33,666 nucleotides of DNA from Alphaproteobacteria bacterium (GTDB lineage: Bacteria; Pseudomonadota; Alphaproteobacteria; UBA1280; UBA6503): assembly GCA_021774615.1 (NCBI GenBank), contig JAJFIW010000001.1, positions 1 through 33,666 on the forward strand. The letters run 5' to 3'. Positions 1 to 8,550 of this stretch are shown here, one piece after another. The notes beneath the pieces were generated by a model. That model was not told the origin of the DNA. It made no database searches and worked only from the letters and a program-made list of their open reading frames with translations. The translations under genes were made by a program, and so were the position numbers. Numbering within the stretch: the stretch's first letter is position 1; each line of letters begins with the position of its first letter.

Positions 1-381
1 CCATGCTTGGTTAATAGCAGTATCATCAGCGTCTGCAATTACAGGACGGTTAGTTTTACCGTTAACAGTATCGTTAAAGTTTTCTTCACCCATGTGCTGA
101 ATAGTTTGCACTTCGAATGCAGCTTTAAAGCCGTTAAATTCACCAGTTTCGATACCTAAGTTAGCACGTGTTGTGTAAGCATCTGCATTTTTAGCAATTC
201 CTGTTTGGTCAACATGCTCGTAACGAGAGCGGATCTGGCCAAATATTTTACCTTCTTTATAAATGCCTTCTAAGTTGTCAGCAGCATTTGCAGTTACTAG
301 ACCCTGCATAGCTACAAAACAGCTACTAAACAATACGATGTTTCTAACGAAACGTTTTTTAGGTGTTGTTAATTTCAACAT
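1..381 (-). CDS. Outer-membrane porin, N-terminal part (runs off left edge)
   Basis: The first 127 codons of a gene on the minus strand are present and the frame is still open at base 1. The protein begins with a basic stretch, a hydrophobic core and an ANA-A type signal peptidase I site near residues 31-34. The mature part starts with alternating polar/hydrophobic segments (GQIRSRYEHV, AYTTRANLGIETGEFNGFKA) that resemble the first beta strands of proteobacterial porins of the alginate-export/general porin type. It would sit in the outer membrane and allow passive solute uptake. The ATG at 381 has a purine-rich AAGAAGAG stretch upstream. The substrate cannot be told from this fragment, and the family call rests on the N-terminus only. 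Confidence 0.7.
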   Translation of the reverse strand, partial: MLKLTTPKKRFVRNIVLFSSCFVAMQGLVTANAADNLEGIYKEGKIFGQIRSRYEHVDQTGIAKNADAYTTRANLGIETGEFNGFKAAFEVQTIQHMGEENFNDTVNGKTNRPVIADADDTAINQAW

Positions 382-435
382 GTTTTTTTCTCTTCTTGTT
401 TTTATTTAAAGTAAATACGCAAACTATATAGGTAA

Positions 436-464
436 ACCCTACTTTTATTTAATGGCTACGTCAA
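436..464 (-). promoter_or_regulatory. Candidate sigma70 promoter for the porin gene
   Basis: On the minus strand a TTGACG hexamer (464-459) is followed after 17 bp by TAGGGT (441-436), about 55 bp before the porin ATG. The -35 is a 5/6 match, the -10 only moderate. There is no FNR-type palindrome here. Prediction by eye only. Confidence 0.3.
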
Positions 465-493
465 GTTTTAGGCTGCCCCTATTGCCATAGTCA

Positions 494-1219
494 TTAAAAG
501 TTTCGTCTAGTTACGGAAAACATATTTGTTTTCCGTAACTTATCAAAGTTAAATTCTTTTTTTTGTGCCATTAAATGGTTAAGGGTTGGGCGCTCATTAT
601 CCCCACAAAAATTCTGGATATAATAATTACCAGAAAATTTTCTATTATTTAAGTCATTGATAATAAAAGATATATCTTCTTCATCTAAAAGGTCAGTATG
701 CACAGTAGTGCGCACTTCAAAAGAAATATTATTTTGTTCACATAAAAGATCAAGTGTGTCATTAAAGTGTGAATATTTTGCAACACCTGTGACTTCTTTG
801 AATTTATATGGTGGCGCTTTATAATCTAGAGCCACAAAGTCTAACAGCCCTTCATTAAGTAGTTTTTTTATAAAATTAGGGCGCAAACCATTTGTATCTA
901 ATTTAACACTATAATTAAAACTTCTAATTTGTATTATAAACGACCTTAGCCCCTTATAGGAAGTCGCTTCGCCACCCGACAGAACAACACCATCTAAAAG
1001 ACCTTTACGTTTTTCTAGGAAATTTAATACTTCTTCAACTGTGCCTCGGCCTTTACCTTTAACAATTTGCGGATTATGGCAGTAACCACAACGCATATTA
1101 CAACCAGCAAACCAAATAATGCATGCAATTTTCCCCGGATAGTCGAGCATGGTAAAAGGTGTTACCCCATAAATGGGTAACACCTCTTTTTTATGTTCTA
1201 TAGTTACAGAAACCACCAC
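494..1219 (-). CDS. nrdG: Anaerobic ribonucleotide reductase activating protein (radical SAM)
   Basis: NrdG installs the glycyl radical in NrdD using S-adenosylmethionine and a 4Fe-4S cluster. The cluster motif CNMRCGYC is at residues 40-47 (C40, C44, C47), and the GGE motif for SAM binding lies in LSGGEAT at about 80-86. The 241-aa length and the GVTPFTMLDYPGK entry fit the longer NrdG2-type activases found in proteobacteria. The start shown is a GTG whose first base is the last base of the nrdD stop codon, indicating translational coupling; a second GTG follows directly and another lies about 12 codons in, so the exact start is open. A perfect hairpin overlaps its 3' end (see repeat at 509-540). 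It forms an operon with nrdD. Confidence 0.92.
   Translation of the reverse strand: MVVSVTIEHKKEVLPIYGVTPFTMLDYPGKIACIIWFAGCNMRCGYCHNPQIVKGKGRGTVEEVLNFLEKRKGLLDGVVLSGGEATSYKGLRSFIIQIRSFNYSVKLDTNGLRPNFIKKLLNEGLLDFVALDYKAPPYKFKEVTGVAKYSHFNDTLDLLCEQNNISFEVRTTVHTDLLDEEDISFIINDLNNRKFSGNYYIQNFCGDNERPTLNHLMAQKKEFNFDKLRKTNMFSVTRRNF
509..540. repeat. Perfect 14-bp inverted repeat in the 3' end of nrdG
   Basis: Arms at 509-522 and 527-540 are exact reverse complements around a 4-nt loop. The element lies within the last 16 codons of nrdG, so the arms encode part of the C-terminal tail. On the minus strand no U-tract follows directly (AGACGAAACTTTT), so it is not a classical intrinsic terminator. It may stabilise or process the 3' end of the nrdDG message. 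Confidence 0.6.
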
Positions 1220-3222
1220 TAAACGCCCGAAAACAAGTTTCCAGTTTCAATAAACTTCTCGGTAAAATGGTTACGCCCACGGTGTTCGCCTTTTTTACCT
1301 TTATTAAAGCTGTCTACAGGCCTAAAGTACCCCATAACCCGCGTCCACACTTTTGTTTTTGCACCACATTGCGGGCACTCTGGCTGTTCGCCATTTAAAT
1401 AGCCATGGGTATCACACACTGAAAACACAGGAGTTACGGTAATATATGGCATTTGGTAACGATTAATAACTTTTCTAACAAAGCCTTTGCAAGCTTCCAT
1501 ACTGCTGAGTTTTTCGTTCATGTATAAATGCATAACCGTGCCACCCGTATATTTACATTGTAGCTTATTTTGTAGTTCCAACGCTTCAAACGGGTCATCG
1601 GTATGTTCGACAGGGATTTGTGACGAATTGGTGTAATAAATATTCTCGCCTTCCCCTGCTTGTATAATATCTGAGAAGTATTTTTTATCTTCCTTAGCAA
1701 AGCGATATGTAGTCCCTTCGGCAGGGGTAGCTTCAAGGTTATATAAGTTACCGCTTTGCTCTTGATACCCCACTAGCCGTTTACGGATATGTTCTAATAT
1801 CTCAATACTAATTGTAATACCACGATGGTCTGTAATGTCATATTCATCATCAGTGAAATTACGTACCATTTCATTCATGCCATTAACCCCTACTGTCGAA
1901 AAGTGATTACGCAAAAATGGTAGGTAACGTGCCGTATATGGGTATAGCCCACGGTCGTACATTTTTTGAACAAAGGCACGTTTTTTCTCTAAGGTTGATT
2001 TAGAGATATCCATCAATCTATCTACCTCTTTTATAAGCCCCTCTTTGTCTCCTTTAAACCTATAACCCAAACGCGCCATATTGAGGGTAACTACCCCTAA
2101 CGAGCCTGTCATTTCAGCAGAGCCAAACAAGCCGTTTCCTCTTTTGAGTAACTCTCTTAAATCTAATTGCAGCCTACAGCACATAGAGCGAACCGCACCT
2201 GGAGAGTATGCTTCAGGGTTTGGTTTACGCTCACCTGTTTTTTCATCAATCATAAATTGGCTGCCTACAAAATTTTGGAAGTATGAGCTTCCGACCTTGG
2301 CGGTATTCTCGAAAATAGCATTTGCAACTTTGCTATCCCAATTAAAGTCATCAGTAATATTTACCGTTGGGATTGGAAATGTAAAAGGCTGCCCTGTAGA
2401 GTCCCCCTCTGTCATTACCTCATAGTAGGCAATATTTATCATTTCCATTTCAAGGGTAAAGTCTTTAAATGTCATCTCATCAAGGCTTTTAAAGCTAAGG
2501 TTACGTTGTTGTGCTATTTGCAAAAGGCCTTCGTTCTCAACGCCATTAAACAAATGCCTATCGTTATATGTAGGGAACTGGTCTTGCAAATCTTCTGGCA
2601 CCGTAATATCCAACGTAATATTAGTAAAAGGTGACTGCCCCCAACGTGATGGCACATTTAAGTTATACACAAACTGGCGAATAGCTTTTTTTACTTCTTT
2701 AAAAGATAAGCCATCAGAAAATACGTATGGGGCTAAATATGTATCAAAGCTGCTAAACGCTTGCGCACCTGCCCATTCAGACTGCAAAATTCCTAAAAAG
2801 TTTGCCATTTGCCCCAATGCTTCACGAAAATGCCGTGGCGGACGAGAAGACACCCTACCCCCTACACCGTTAAACCCTTCATTAAGCAACGCTCGCAAAG
2901 ACCAGCCAGCACAATAGCCAGTAAGGCAGTCTAAATCATGGATATGGATATCTGCGTTACGGTGGGCGTTGCCTTCCTCAGGGCTGTAGACTTTATCTAA
3001 CCAAAAATTAGCAATTACTTTACCTGCAACATTATTTACTAAGCCTGCACTAGAATAGCCAGTATTAGCATTGGCATTAATCCGCCAATCTGAGCCAGAG
3101 ATATACTCGTCGACAGTTTGCCCACAGTCTATAGAAGTACCATTAAATATTGATACAACTTCATCTACTACAGAATCTATTGTGGTTGGAATTTCCTTTT
3201 CGGTGACAATAGCATCAGACAT
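1219..3222 (-). CDS. nrdD: Anaerobic (class III) ribonucleoside-triphosphate reductase
   Basis: NrdD reduces ribonucleotides to deoxyribonucleotides under anoxia using an oxygen-sensitive glycyl radical. The 667-aa protein ends with the diagnostic module: a zinc site C603-x2-H606 plus C616-x2-C619, then TRVMGYF, where G631 is the expected radical glycine. A C-x-x-H first pair in place of four cysteines is common in one NrdD subgroup. There is no obvious N-terminal ATP-cone, the first residues leading directly into the reductase fold; NrdD2-type enzymes, which use a redoxin rather than formate as reductant, are a possible match but I cannot prove this. The ATG at 3222 has a strong GGGGAGAG Shine-Dalgarno. 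An FNR-type palindrome lies 77 bp upstream, and moeA is divergent. Confidence 0.95.
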   Translation of the reverse strand: MSDAIVTEKEIPTTIDSVVDEVVSIFNGTSIDCGQTVDEYISGSDWRINANANTGYSSAGLVNNVAGKVIANFWLDKVYSPEEGNAHRNADIHIHDLDCLTGYCAGWSLRALLNEGFNGVGGRVSSRPPRHFREALGQMANFLGILQSEWAGAQAFSSFDTYLAPYVFSDGLSFKEVKKAIRQFVYNLNVPSRWGQSPFTNITLDITVPEDLQDQFPTYNDRHLFNGVENEGLLQIAQQRNLSFKSLDEMTFKDFTLEMEMINIAYYEVMTEGDSTGQPFTFPIPTVNITDDFNWDSKVANAIFENTAKVGSSYFQNFVGSQFMIDEKTGERKPNPEAYSPGAVRSMCCRLQLDLRELLKRGNGLFGSAEMTGSLGVVTLNMARLGYRFKGDKEGLIKEVDRLMDISKSTLEKKRAFVQKMYDRGLYPYTARYLPFLRNHFSTVGVNGMNEMVRNFTDDEYDITDHRGITISIEILEHIRKRLVGYQEQSGNLYNLEATPAEGTTYRFAKEDKKYFSDIIQAGEGENIYYTNSSQIPVEHTDDPFEALELQNKLQCKYTGGTVMHLYMNEKLSSMEACKGFVRKVINRYQMPYITVTPVFSVCDTHGYLNGEQPECPQCGAKTKVWTRVMGYFRPVDSFNKGKKGEHRGRNHFTEKFIETGNLFSGV

Positions 3223-3298
3223 AGCATCTCTCCCCTTTTTTTATCACAAGATAATGTGTTTATTTATTTAAGGGTACTCTATATAGTGTGATTTAGAT

Positions 3299-3312
3299 TT
3301 GACTTAAGTCAA
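3299..3312 (-). promoter_or_regulatory. FNR/DNR-type box, nrdD side
   Basis: A perfect palindrome TTGAC-TTAA-GTCAA is centred at 3305.5. It differs from the FNR consensus TTGAT-N4-ATCAA only at the symmetric fifth base of each half-site. In class II geometry the nrdD -10 would be TACCCT at 3276-3271, a weak 3/6 match, so binding is better supported than the exact promoter. The box lies 77 bp before the nrdD start, which suits anaerobic induction of nrdDG. Confidence 0.65.
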
Positions 3313-3335
3313 ATTCATCTATATAAAACAATAAC

Positions 3336-3377
3336 TTGATTTAAATCAAGGCGCAATAAAGAAATAAAGTTTCTAAT
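3336..3377 (+). promoter_or_regulatory. FNR/DNR box (3336-3349) plus -10 for moeA
   Basis: TTGAT-TTAA-ATCAA is a perfect FNR consensus palindrome centred at 3342.5. The hexamer TCTAAT (3372-3377, 5/6 match to TATAAT) starts 29.5 bp from the centre, as in class II FNR promoters with the box at -41.5. The transcript would start near 3384, 19 bp before the moeA ATG. Confidence 0.75.
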
Positions 3378-3402
3378 ACTGGCAAATAAAGGTAGGCTAA
3401 TA

Positions 3403-4629
3403 ATGATATCATACAAAGAAGCACAAAAACTTATCACAAAAGCAGCGCAAGGGCGTGTGTTACAAACAGAGGCCATCCCCGTTTCAGAAATTTCTAACCG
3501 TATTTGCGCCGAAGACATTATCGCCCCTTTAAGTATCCAACCTTTTGATAATTCTGCTATGGATGGTTTTGCAGTCCTTCGTTCTGACCTTACCCATGCA
3601 TCACCAGAAAACCCAATAACACTAACAAAAATTGGGGTAGTTGCCGCAGGTGACCCAGAAACCACAACACCACTAACTACAGGCACATGCGTACAAATCA
3701 TGACAGGTGCGCCAACCCCTCCGAAAGCAGAAGCGGTTGTACCTATTGAACTGGTCGAGGCCAATGAAAATGAGATTACATTTTTTGCTCTACCAAAACA
3801 AAACGATAATATCCGCTTTACTGGTGAAGACTTTAAAAAAGGCGACATTATATATAAAGCAGGCTGCAAGCTGCAAACAACCCATATTTTACCGCTAGCC
3901 ACCCTTGGGGTTGCTACGGTAACTGTTTTTAAAAAGCCTCGGGCAGCCTTTCTTGCTACAGGGCTTGAGTTAGTAGATGATCTATCTGCACCTCTATCTT
4001 CTGGGCAAATCTATAATTCTAACCGCCCCTATAGTGTTGCAATCCTAGAAAAACTGGGGGTAGAAATTGTATCAGCACAAACTATCCACGACGACCTTGA
4101 CGCCTTTGCAAGTGCACTTGCAAGTTTAGAAAAAGAAAACCTAGATTTTATTATTTCAAGTGGTGCTGTGTCTGCAGGTGAATTCGATTTTGTAGCAAAA
4201 CAACTAGAAAAAATTGGTGCGGAAATCATCTACCATAAGGTAAAGATTAAACCAGGCAAACCAACATTATTAGCAAAACTGCCTAATGGCACGCTTTACT
4301 TTGGCCTTCCCGGGAACCCTGTTGCAACTGCAGTGGGGCTAAGGTTTTTTGTTGAGCCTGCCATACGCACAATGATGGGTATAATGCCTGAGAAACCAAT
4401 CCATGCTAAAACAATGCATAAATTTACTAAAAGAGCTGGCTTACACATGTTCTTAAAAGGGCAGTTCGAAAGCTGGGAAGATGGCAGCCTAACGGTAGAC
4501 ATTTTAGATGGTCAGGCATCTTTTATGGTAAGCCCTTTTTTAAATATGACCATGTGGGTTGATATACCAGAAGATATTAGCGAGCTTAAAGCTGGCGACA
4601 TGGTAGATTTATACCCCCTTCTACCCTAG
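3403..4629 (+). CDS. moeA: Molybdopterin molybdotransferase MoeA
   Basis: MoeA inserts molybdate into adenylated molybdopterin to give Moco, needed here by the Nar nitrate reductase. The 408-aa length is normal. Family motifs are PFDNSAMDGFAV at residues 47-58, the GEDFKKGD segment of domain II near 140, the MogA-like domain motif SGAVSAGEFDFV (usually SGGVSVGEYD) and GLPGNPVA in the C-terminal half. It is separated from the other Moco genes (19577-24948) by the nitrate reductase block, and has its own FNR-type promoter upstream. It converges on the regulator at 4656-5411 with only 26 bp between the stop codons and no visible terminator. Confidence 0.95.
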   Translation: MISYKEAQKLITKAAQGRVLQTEAIPVSEISNRICAEDIIAPLSIQPFDNSAMDGFAVLRSDLTHASPENPITLTKIGVVAAGDPETTTPLTTGTCVQIMTGAPTPPKAEAVVPIELVEANENEITFFALPKQNDNIRFTGEDFKKGDIIYKAGCKLQTTHILPLATLGVATVTVFKKPRAAFLATGLELVDDLSAPLSSGQIYNSNRPYSVAILEKLGVEIVSAQTIHDDLDAFASALASLEKENLDFIISSGAVSAGEFDFVAKQLEKIGAEIIYHKVKIKPGKPTLLAKLPNGTLYFGLPGNPVATAVGLRFFVEPAIRTMMGIMPEKPIHAKTMHKFTKRAGLHMFLKGQFESWEDGSLTVDILDGQASFMVSPFLNMTMWVDIPEDISELKAGDMVDLYPLLP

Positions 4630-4655
4630 AGAACCTATACCAAAGTTACAAAGCA

Positions 4656-5411
4656 CTAATGAAGAGGGCAAACACCGCACTTATTTTTGTCTTCCCTAGC
4701 ACATAAATTTGCCGCATCAATGTCACAGAAGTGGCATAGAGCAAATGCTTCGCGCAGTTTAATCCTGTCACCTTCTACGTCAACACCAAGGTTTTTCATT
4801 TGTTTTAAGGTTCTCGAAAATGTCTCAGGTGTCATCCCTAGGTAATTCGCAATTACTTGCTTTTTAAAAGGCAACACTATTTCTAGCTTTTCACTATCTT
4901 GTTTACCTTGGTTAGTCTCTAAATATTTAGTCAAAAAATAATAGCCAACACGCTGCAATGGAGATTTAATGTTCATTCCATCTATTTGATGAATCGAATT
5001 TTTATAATGTTTTGTAATAATTTGCAGCAAATTAAGGGAAAATTGCGGAATACTTAATACTCTACTCTTAACAATATTTTCTGGAATCATTAATAACTGT
5101 GTCTGCCCCATAGTCTGAACATTAATCGGAGAATTACTCCCCATAAAAATAACAGCCTCCATGCAAGTCTCGCCAGATTGAAGCAGTCGAATAGTTACCT
5201 CCGCACCATCATCGTTAACACGGTATGCTTTAAGTTGCCCTTGTATAACAAGATACAAATATTTAGGCACATCACCTTGTTGGACTAAAATATTCCCGTC
5301 TTCATAGTTTTGAACGACAGAATATTGCAATAATAGCTCAATATCACTTTCCAATAACTTATCAAAAAGCTTTGGTTTTGCTTGCTCTTTAAAGATATTC
5401 TGCATCATCAT
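4656..5411 (-). CDS. CRP/FNR-family regulator with C-terminal cysteine cluster
   Basis: A 251-aa protein with a cyclic-nucleotide-like beta-barrel (about 12-130), dimer helix and a winged helix-turn-helix at about 180-218. The recognition helix TPETFSRTLKQM carries E196, S199 and R200, the E-x-x-S-R set that in FNR reads TTGAT. It lacks the N-terminal cysteines of E. coli FNR. Instead the last 26 residues hold C226-x2-C229-x7-C237-x7-C245-x2-C248. Bacillus subtilis Fnr ligates its 4Fe-4S cluster with C-terminal cysteines at about the same place, so this could be a redox/oxygen-sensing domain, or a zinc site. Three ATG codons in tandem open the gene; an AAAGG 10 bp upstream favours the first. 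Divergent from narK1, with which it shares a 116-bp intergenic region and an FNR box. Confidence 0.88.
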   Translation of the reverse strand: MMMQNIFKEQAKPKLFDKLLESDIELLLQYSVVQNYEDGNILVQQGDVPKYLYLVIQGQLKAYRVNDDGAEVTIRLLQSGETCMEAVIFMGSNSPINVQTMGQTQLLMIPENIVKSRVLSIPQFSLNLLQIITKHYKNSIHQIDGMNIKSPLQRVGYYFLTKYLETNQGKQDSEKLEIVLPFKKQVIANYLGMTPETFSRTLKQMKNLGVDVEGDRIKLREAFALCHFCDIDAANLCAREDKNKCGVCPLH

Positions 5412-5442
5412 CTAACGGTTACCTTTTATTCTTTATAATTAC

Positions 5443-5484
5443 TTGATCTTAATCAAGTAAGCATTATTCCACACATGCAATACT
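5443..5484 (+). promoter_or_regulatory. FNR/DNR box (5443-5456) plus -10 for narK1
   Basis: TTGAT-CTTA-ATCAA is a perfect consensus palindrome centred at 5449.5, extended by one further symmetric base pair step (ac...gt). AATACT at 5479-5484 (4/6) starts 29.5 bp from the centre, giving a predicted transcript start near 5491 and a 37-nt leader before narK1. The same geometry on the minus strand gives no -10, so the box is assigned to narK1 rather than to the divergent regulator. Confidence 0.75.
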
Positions 5485-5527
5485 GCAATCAATATTGTAT
5501 AGATAATATATAAGAGGATCAACAACC

Positions 5528-6934
5528 ATGTCAGCAACAACAGAACAAACAAAAGCTCTAACCTATAGTACGCTAGCATTCACCGTGTGTTTTGCCATAT
5601 GGACTATATTTTCCATTTTAGGTGTTCAGATAAAACAAGATTTAGGCCTTAGCGATACTCAATTTGGTCTTTTGGTAGCTACCCCAATTTTAACAGGTTC
5701 ATTAAGTAGGCTTTTGCTAGGAATCTGGACCGACCAATATGGCGGCAGAATTATGATGACCATCACTATGCTGGCTTCTGCTGTTTCAACTTATTTATTG
5801 TCTGTAGCCACAACCTACGAAATGTTTTTATTAGCAGCACTAGGTGTTGGTTTAGCTGGTGGTGGTTTTGCCGTAGGTGTTGCATATGTTTCCCAATGGT
5901 ATGAAAGAGACAAGCAAGGTACAGCCCTTGGTATTTTTGGTGTTGGTAATGTTGGTGCTGCGATTACTAACTTTGGTGCACCTTACCTGCTATTATCTCT
6001 TGGTTGGCAGGGGCTTGCCCAAACTTATGGTGCAATACTATTTGTTGCAGCCATATTATTTTATATTTTCAGTAAAGATGACCCTAAACTTGCAGCTCGT
6101 AAAGCTGCACACGAGAAACCACGCGGTATTTTAGAGCAAATAAAACCTCTAAAAAACCTACAGGTATGGCGTTTCTCTTTGTACTACTTCTTTGTTTTTG
6201 GAGCTTTTGTAGCACTAGCACTATGGCTACCTCGTTACTATGTAGGTGTTTATGACCTAGACATTAAAACCGCAGGTTTGCTTGCTGCAGCATATGCTTT
6301 GCCGGGTTCTGTATTCCGTGCTCTAGGCGGCTGGATGTCTGACAAACTAGGTGCTAGAGCAGTTATGTATTGGACATTCTTTGCATGTGCTGCTTGTACA
6401 TTTATTATGTCTTACCCTCCTACTGCTTACACTGTAAGTGGTATTGATGGCCCAATCCAATTCCATATGGCAATTAGCTTGCCAGTGTTTGTGTCTCTCA
6501 CAATTGTACTTGGTTTCTTTATGTCTCTTGGTAAAGCCGCTGTTTACAAGCACATTCCAGTATATTACCCAGACAATGTTGGTGCTGTTGGTGGTATTGT
6601 TGGGCTTGTGGGTGGCCTTGGTGGTTTCTGCTTACCAATAGCATTTGGTTTCATGAATGATGTTATCGGCGTTTGGACAAGCTGCTTTATGCTGCTATTT
6701 GTTATTACAGCAATTGCTCTTTTATGGATGCACATAGCTATTTTACATATGGGTAACCCTACCAAAGAGTCTGGCTATTTACCTGGTATTCACAAACCTC
6801 GTTCTCATGGGAAAATAGAAACAAGTGAAGATGAGGATCTACTAGACGAACACCTAAACCTTAATAAAAATACACAAGAAGAAATGTATTTAGATATGGC
6901 TAAAACATCCCCCACTATGAACAGAGGAGCATAA
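5528..6934 (+). CDS. narK1: Nitrate/nitrite transporter, NarK1-type MFS
   Basis: An inner-membrane major facilitator with about 12 hydrophobic segments. The segment GLLVATPILTGSLSR followed by GIWTDQYGGR, and glycine-rich helices near 95-150, are typical of the NarK1 branch, thought from characterised homologues to be proton-nitrate symporters that start nitrate import. Length is 468 aa with a hydrophilic, acidic C-terminal tail of about 60 residues. The start has an AGAGGAT Shine-Dalgarno 9-10 bp upstream. It is the first gene of the nar block and lies 2 bp before narK2. In Paracoccus the two are fused into one protein; here they are separate genes. Confidence 0.9.
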   Translation: MSATTEQTKALTYSTLAFTVCFAIWTIFSILGVQIKQDLGLSDTQFGLLVATPILTGSLSRLLLGIWTDQYGGRIMMTITMLASAVSTYLLSVATTYEMFLLAALGVGLAGGGFAVGVAYVSQWYERDKQGTALGIFGVGNVGAAITNFGAPYLLLSLGWQGLAQTYGAILFVAAILFYIFSKDDPKLAARKAAHEKPRGILEQIKPLKNLQVWRFSLYYFFVFGAFVALALWLPRYYVGVYDLDIKTAGLLAAAYALPGSVFRALGGWMSDKLGARAVMYWTFFACAACTFIMSYPPTAYTVSGIDGPIQFHMAISLPVFVSLTIVLGFFMSLGKAAVYKHIPVYYPDNVGAVGGIVGLVGGLGGFCLPIAFGFMNDVIGVWTSCFMLLFVITAIALLWMHIAILHMGNPTKESGYLPGIHKPRSHGKIETSEDEDLLDEHLNLNKNTQEEMYLDMAKTSPTMNRGA

Positions 6935-6936
6935 TC

Positions 6937-8541
6937 ATGAGTGTTATAACACAATGGGATCCAGAAAAAGTAGAAACTTGGAAAGACAAAGATGAGCGTA
7001 TTGCGTGGCAAAATTTGTGGATCTCTATCCCTTGTTTATTGTGTGGCTTTGCGGTATGGCTGTACTGGAGTATCATAACAGTACAAATGATTAATGTTGG
7101 CTTTGCTTTTAGCCAGTCAGATCTGTTTACACTGTCTGCAATTGCTGGTTTATCTGGTGCGACATTGCGAATACCTAGTTCTTTCTTTATACGTATTGCT
7201 GGCGGTAGAAATACTATTTTCTTTACTACAGCACTACTAATAATCCCAGCTCTCGGAACTGGTATGGCATTAAACGACTTAAATACCCCTCTTTGGGTAT
7301 TCCAAGTTATGGCTCTGCTTTCTGGTTTTGGTGGTGGTAATTTTGCTTCTTCAATGTCTAACATCAGCTTCTTCTTCCCGAAAAAAATCCAAGGGTTATC
7401 TTTAGGGCTTAATGCAGGGTTAGGTAACTTTGGGGTTACCACTATGCAGGTGGTAGTACCACTTGTTATGACAATGGCTGTATTTGGTGGCGACTCACTA
7501 CCACTACTTAGCGACTCTGGCACACTAATTGGTAAAATTACAGCAGGTACCGAAACTTACATCCAAAATGCTGGTTTTATTTGGGTTGCTATTCTTATCC
7601 CTCTAGTTATTGCAGCATGGTTTGGTATGCATAATATCGAGGCCGAGCACGTTTCTCCTAATATTAGTAACCCGCTAATATCAATGATGAAAATTGCATT
7701 GATGCTATCAATCGGTCTTGTTATGGCTGGTGGTGGCTTATGGCTAATGCTACCAGAAACAGCTGGTGGTAGCGGCTTAAATGTTAGCAAATGGGCTGTA
7801 TTACCACTAGTCATCGCACTTACAGTTTTGGCTCTACGTGCAATCCCTGGGACTATCCAAACTAACCTAAAGCGCCAGTATAAAATATTTAACCACTCAC
7901 ACACATGGGTTATGACTGTTATCTACACCATGATGTTCGGTTCATTTATTGGTTATGCAGCATCTTTCCCATTGGCGATTAAAATTATCTTTGGTTACCA
8001 ACATATAATGGTTGACGGTGTGATGACCCATGCTATCGCAAACCCTGAGGCACCAAGCGCTTTGATGTATGCTTGGATGGGGCCATTTATTGGTGCTCTT
8101 ATTCGCCCAGTTGGCGGTTGGATTGCCGATAAATTTGGCGGCGCATTAGTAACCCAAGTATGTTCTGTGGTTATGGTTGCAGCAGCAATTGGTGTTGCCC
8201 ACTACATGAAGCTAGCCTATGCATCAGCAACACCAGAAGAATACTTCCTACCATTCTTCTTACTGTTCCTATGTTTATTCATGGCTAGTGGTATTGGTAA
8301 TGGTTCAACATTTAGAACTATTGCTAAGGTGTTCAATAAAGAGCAAACAGGGCCTGTATTAGGCTGGACATCTGCAGTAGCTGCATATGGTGCGTTTATT
8401 ATCCCGCAAGTATTGGGCGAGCAAATTAAAGCAACCACACCAGAGGTAGCTTTGTACGGGTTCGCTACATTCTATATGTTCTGCGTTGTCCTAAACTGGT
8501 GGGTTTATTTACGCCCTAGTGCAGTGCATAAAAACCCATAA
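6937..8541 (+). CDS. narK2: Nitrate/nitrite antiporter, NarK2-type MFS
   Basis: A second nitrate-family major facilitator of 534 aa. It contains the nitrate signature region GGGNFASSMSNISFFFPKK and, in the second half, GALIRPVGGWIADKFGG and a glycine-rich GNGSTFRTIAKVF segment. The NarK2 branch exchanges nitrate for nitrite during respiration, exporting the toxic product. The N-terminus carries about 25 extra hydrophilic residues before the first membrane helix. A GAGGAG Shine-Dalgarno lies in the last codons of narK1 and the intergenic gap is 2 bp, so the pair is translated together. Its 3' end leads into the region with the narG hairpin and FNR box. Confidence 0.9.
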   Translation: MSVITQWDPEKVETWKDKDERIAWQNLWISIPCLLCGFAVWLYWSIITVQMINVGFAFSQSDLFTLSAIAGLSGATLRIPSSFFIRIAGGRNTIFFTTALLIIPALGTGMALNDLNTPLWVFQVMALLSGFGGGNFASSMSNISFFFPKKIQGLSLGLNAGLGNFGVTTMQVVVPLVMTMAVFGGDSLPLLSDSGTLIGKITAGTETYIQNAGFIWVAILIPLVIAAWFGMHNIEAEHVSPNISNPLISMMKIALMLSIGLVMAGGGLWLMLPETAGGSGLNVSKWAVLPLVIALTVLALRAIPGTIQTNLKRQYKIFNHSHTWVMTVIYTMMFGSFIGYAASFPLAIKIIFGYQHIMVDGVMTHAIANPEAPSALMYAWMGPFIGALIRPVGGWIADKFGGALVTQVCSVVMVAAAIGVAHYMKLAYASATPEEYFLPFFLLFLCLFMASGIGNGSTFRTIAKVFNKEQTGPVLGWTSAVAAYGAFIIPQVLGEQIKATTPEVALYGFATFYMFCVVLNWWVYLRPSAVHKNP

Positions 8542-8550
8542 TAAATAAAA

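Noticed and set aside
2081-2425. Open frames antisense to real genes, such as this one opposite nrdD and others opposite narG, gyrA and queA
   Set aside because: They mirror conserved coding regions, lack ribosome binding sites and show no recognisable domains.
5415-5456. FNR box as an autoregulatory site of the divergent regulator at 4656-5411
   Set aside because: Class II geometry on the minus strand gives AACCGT at the -10 position. The box may still repress this gene, but the sequence does not show it.
5528-8541. narK1 and narK2 as one gene broken by a frameshift
   Set aside because: Each has a full set of membrane helices, and narK2 has its own GAGGAG and ATG after a proper stop. A separate pair is a known arrangement.
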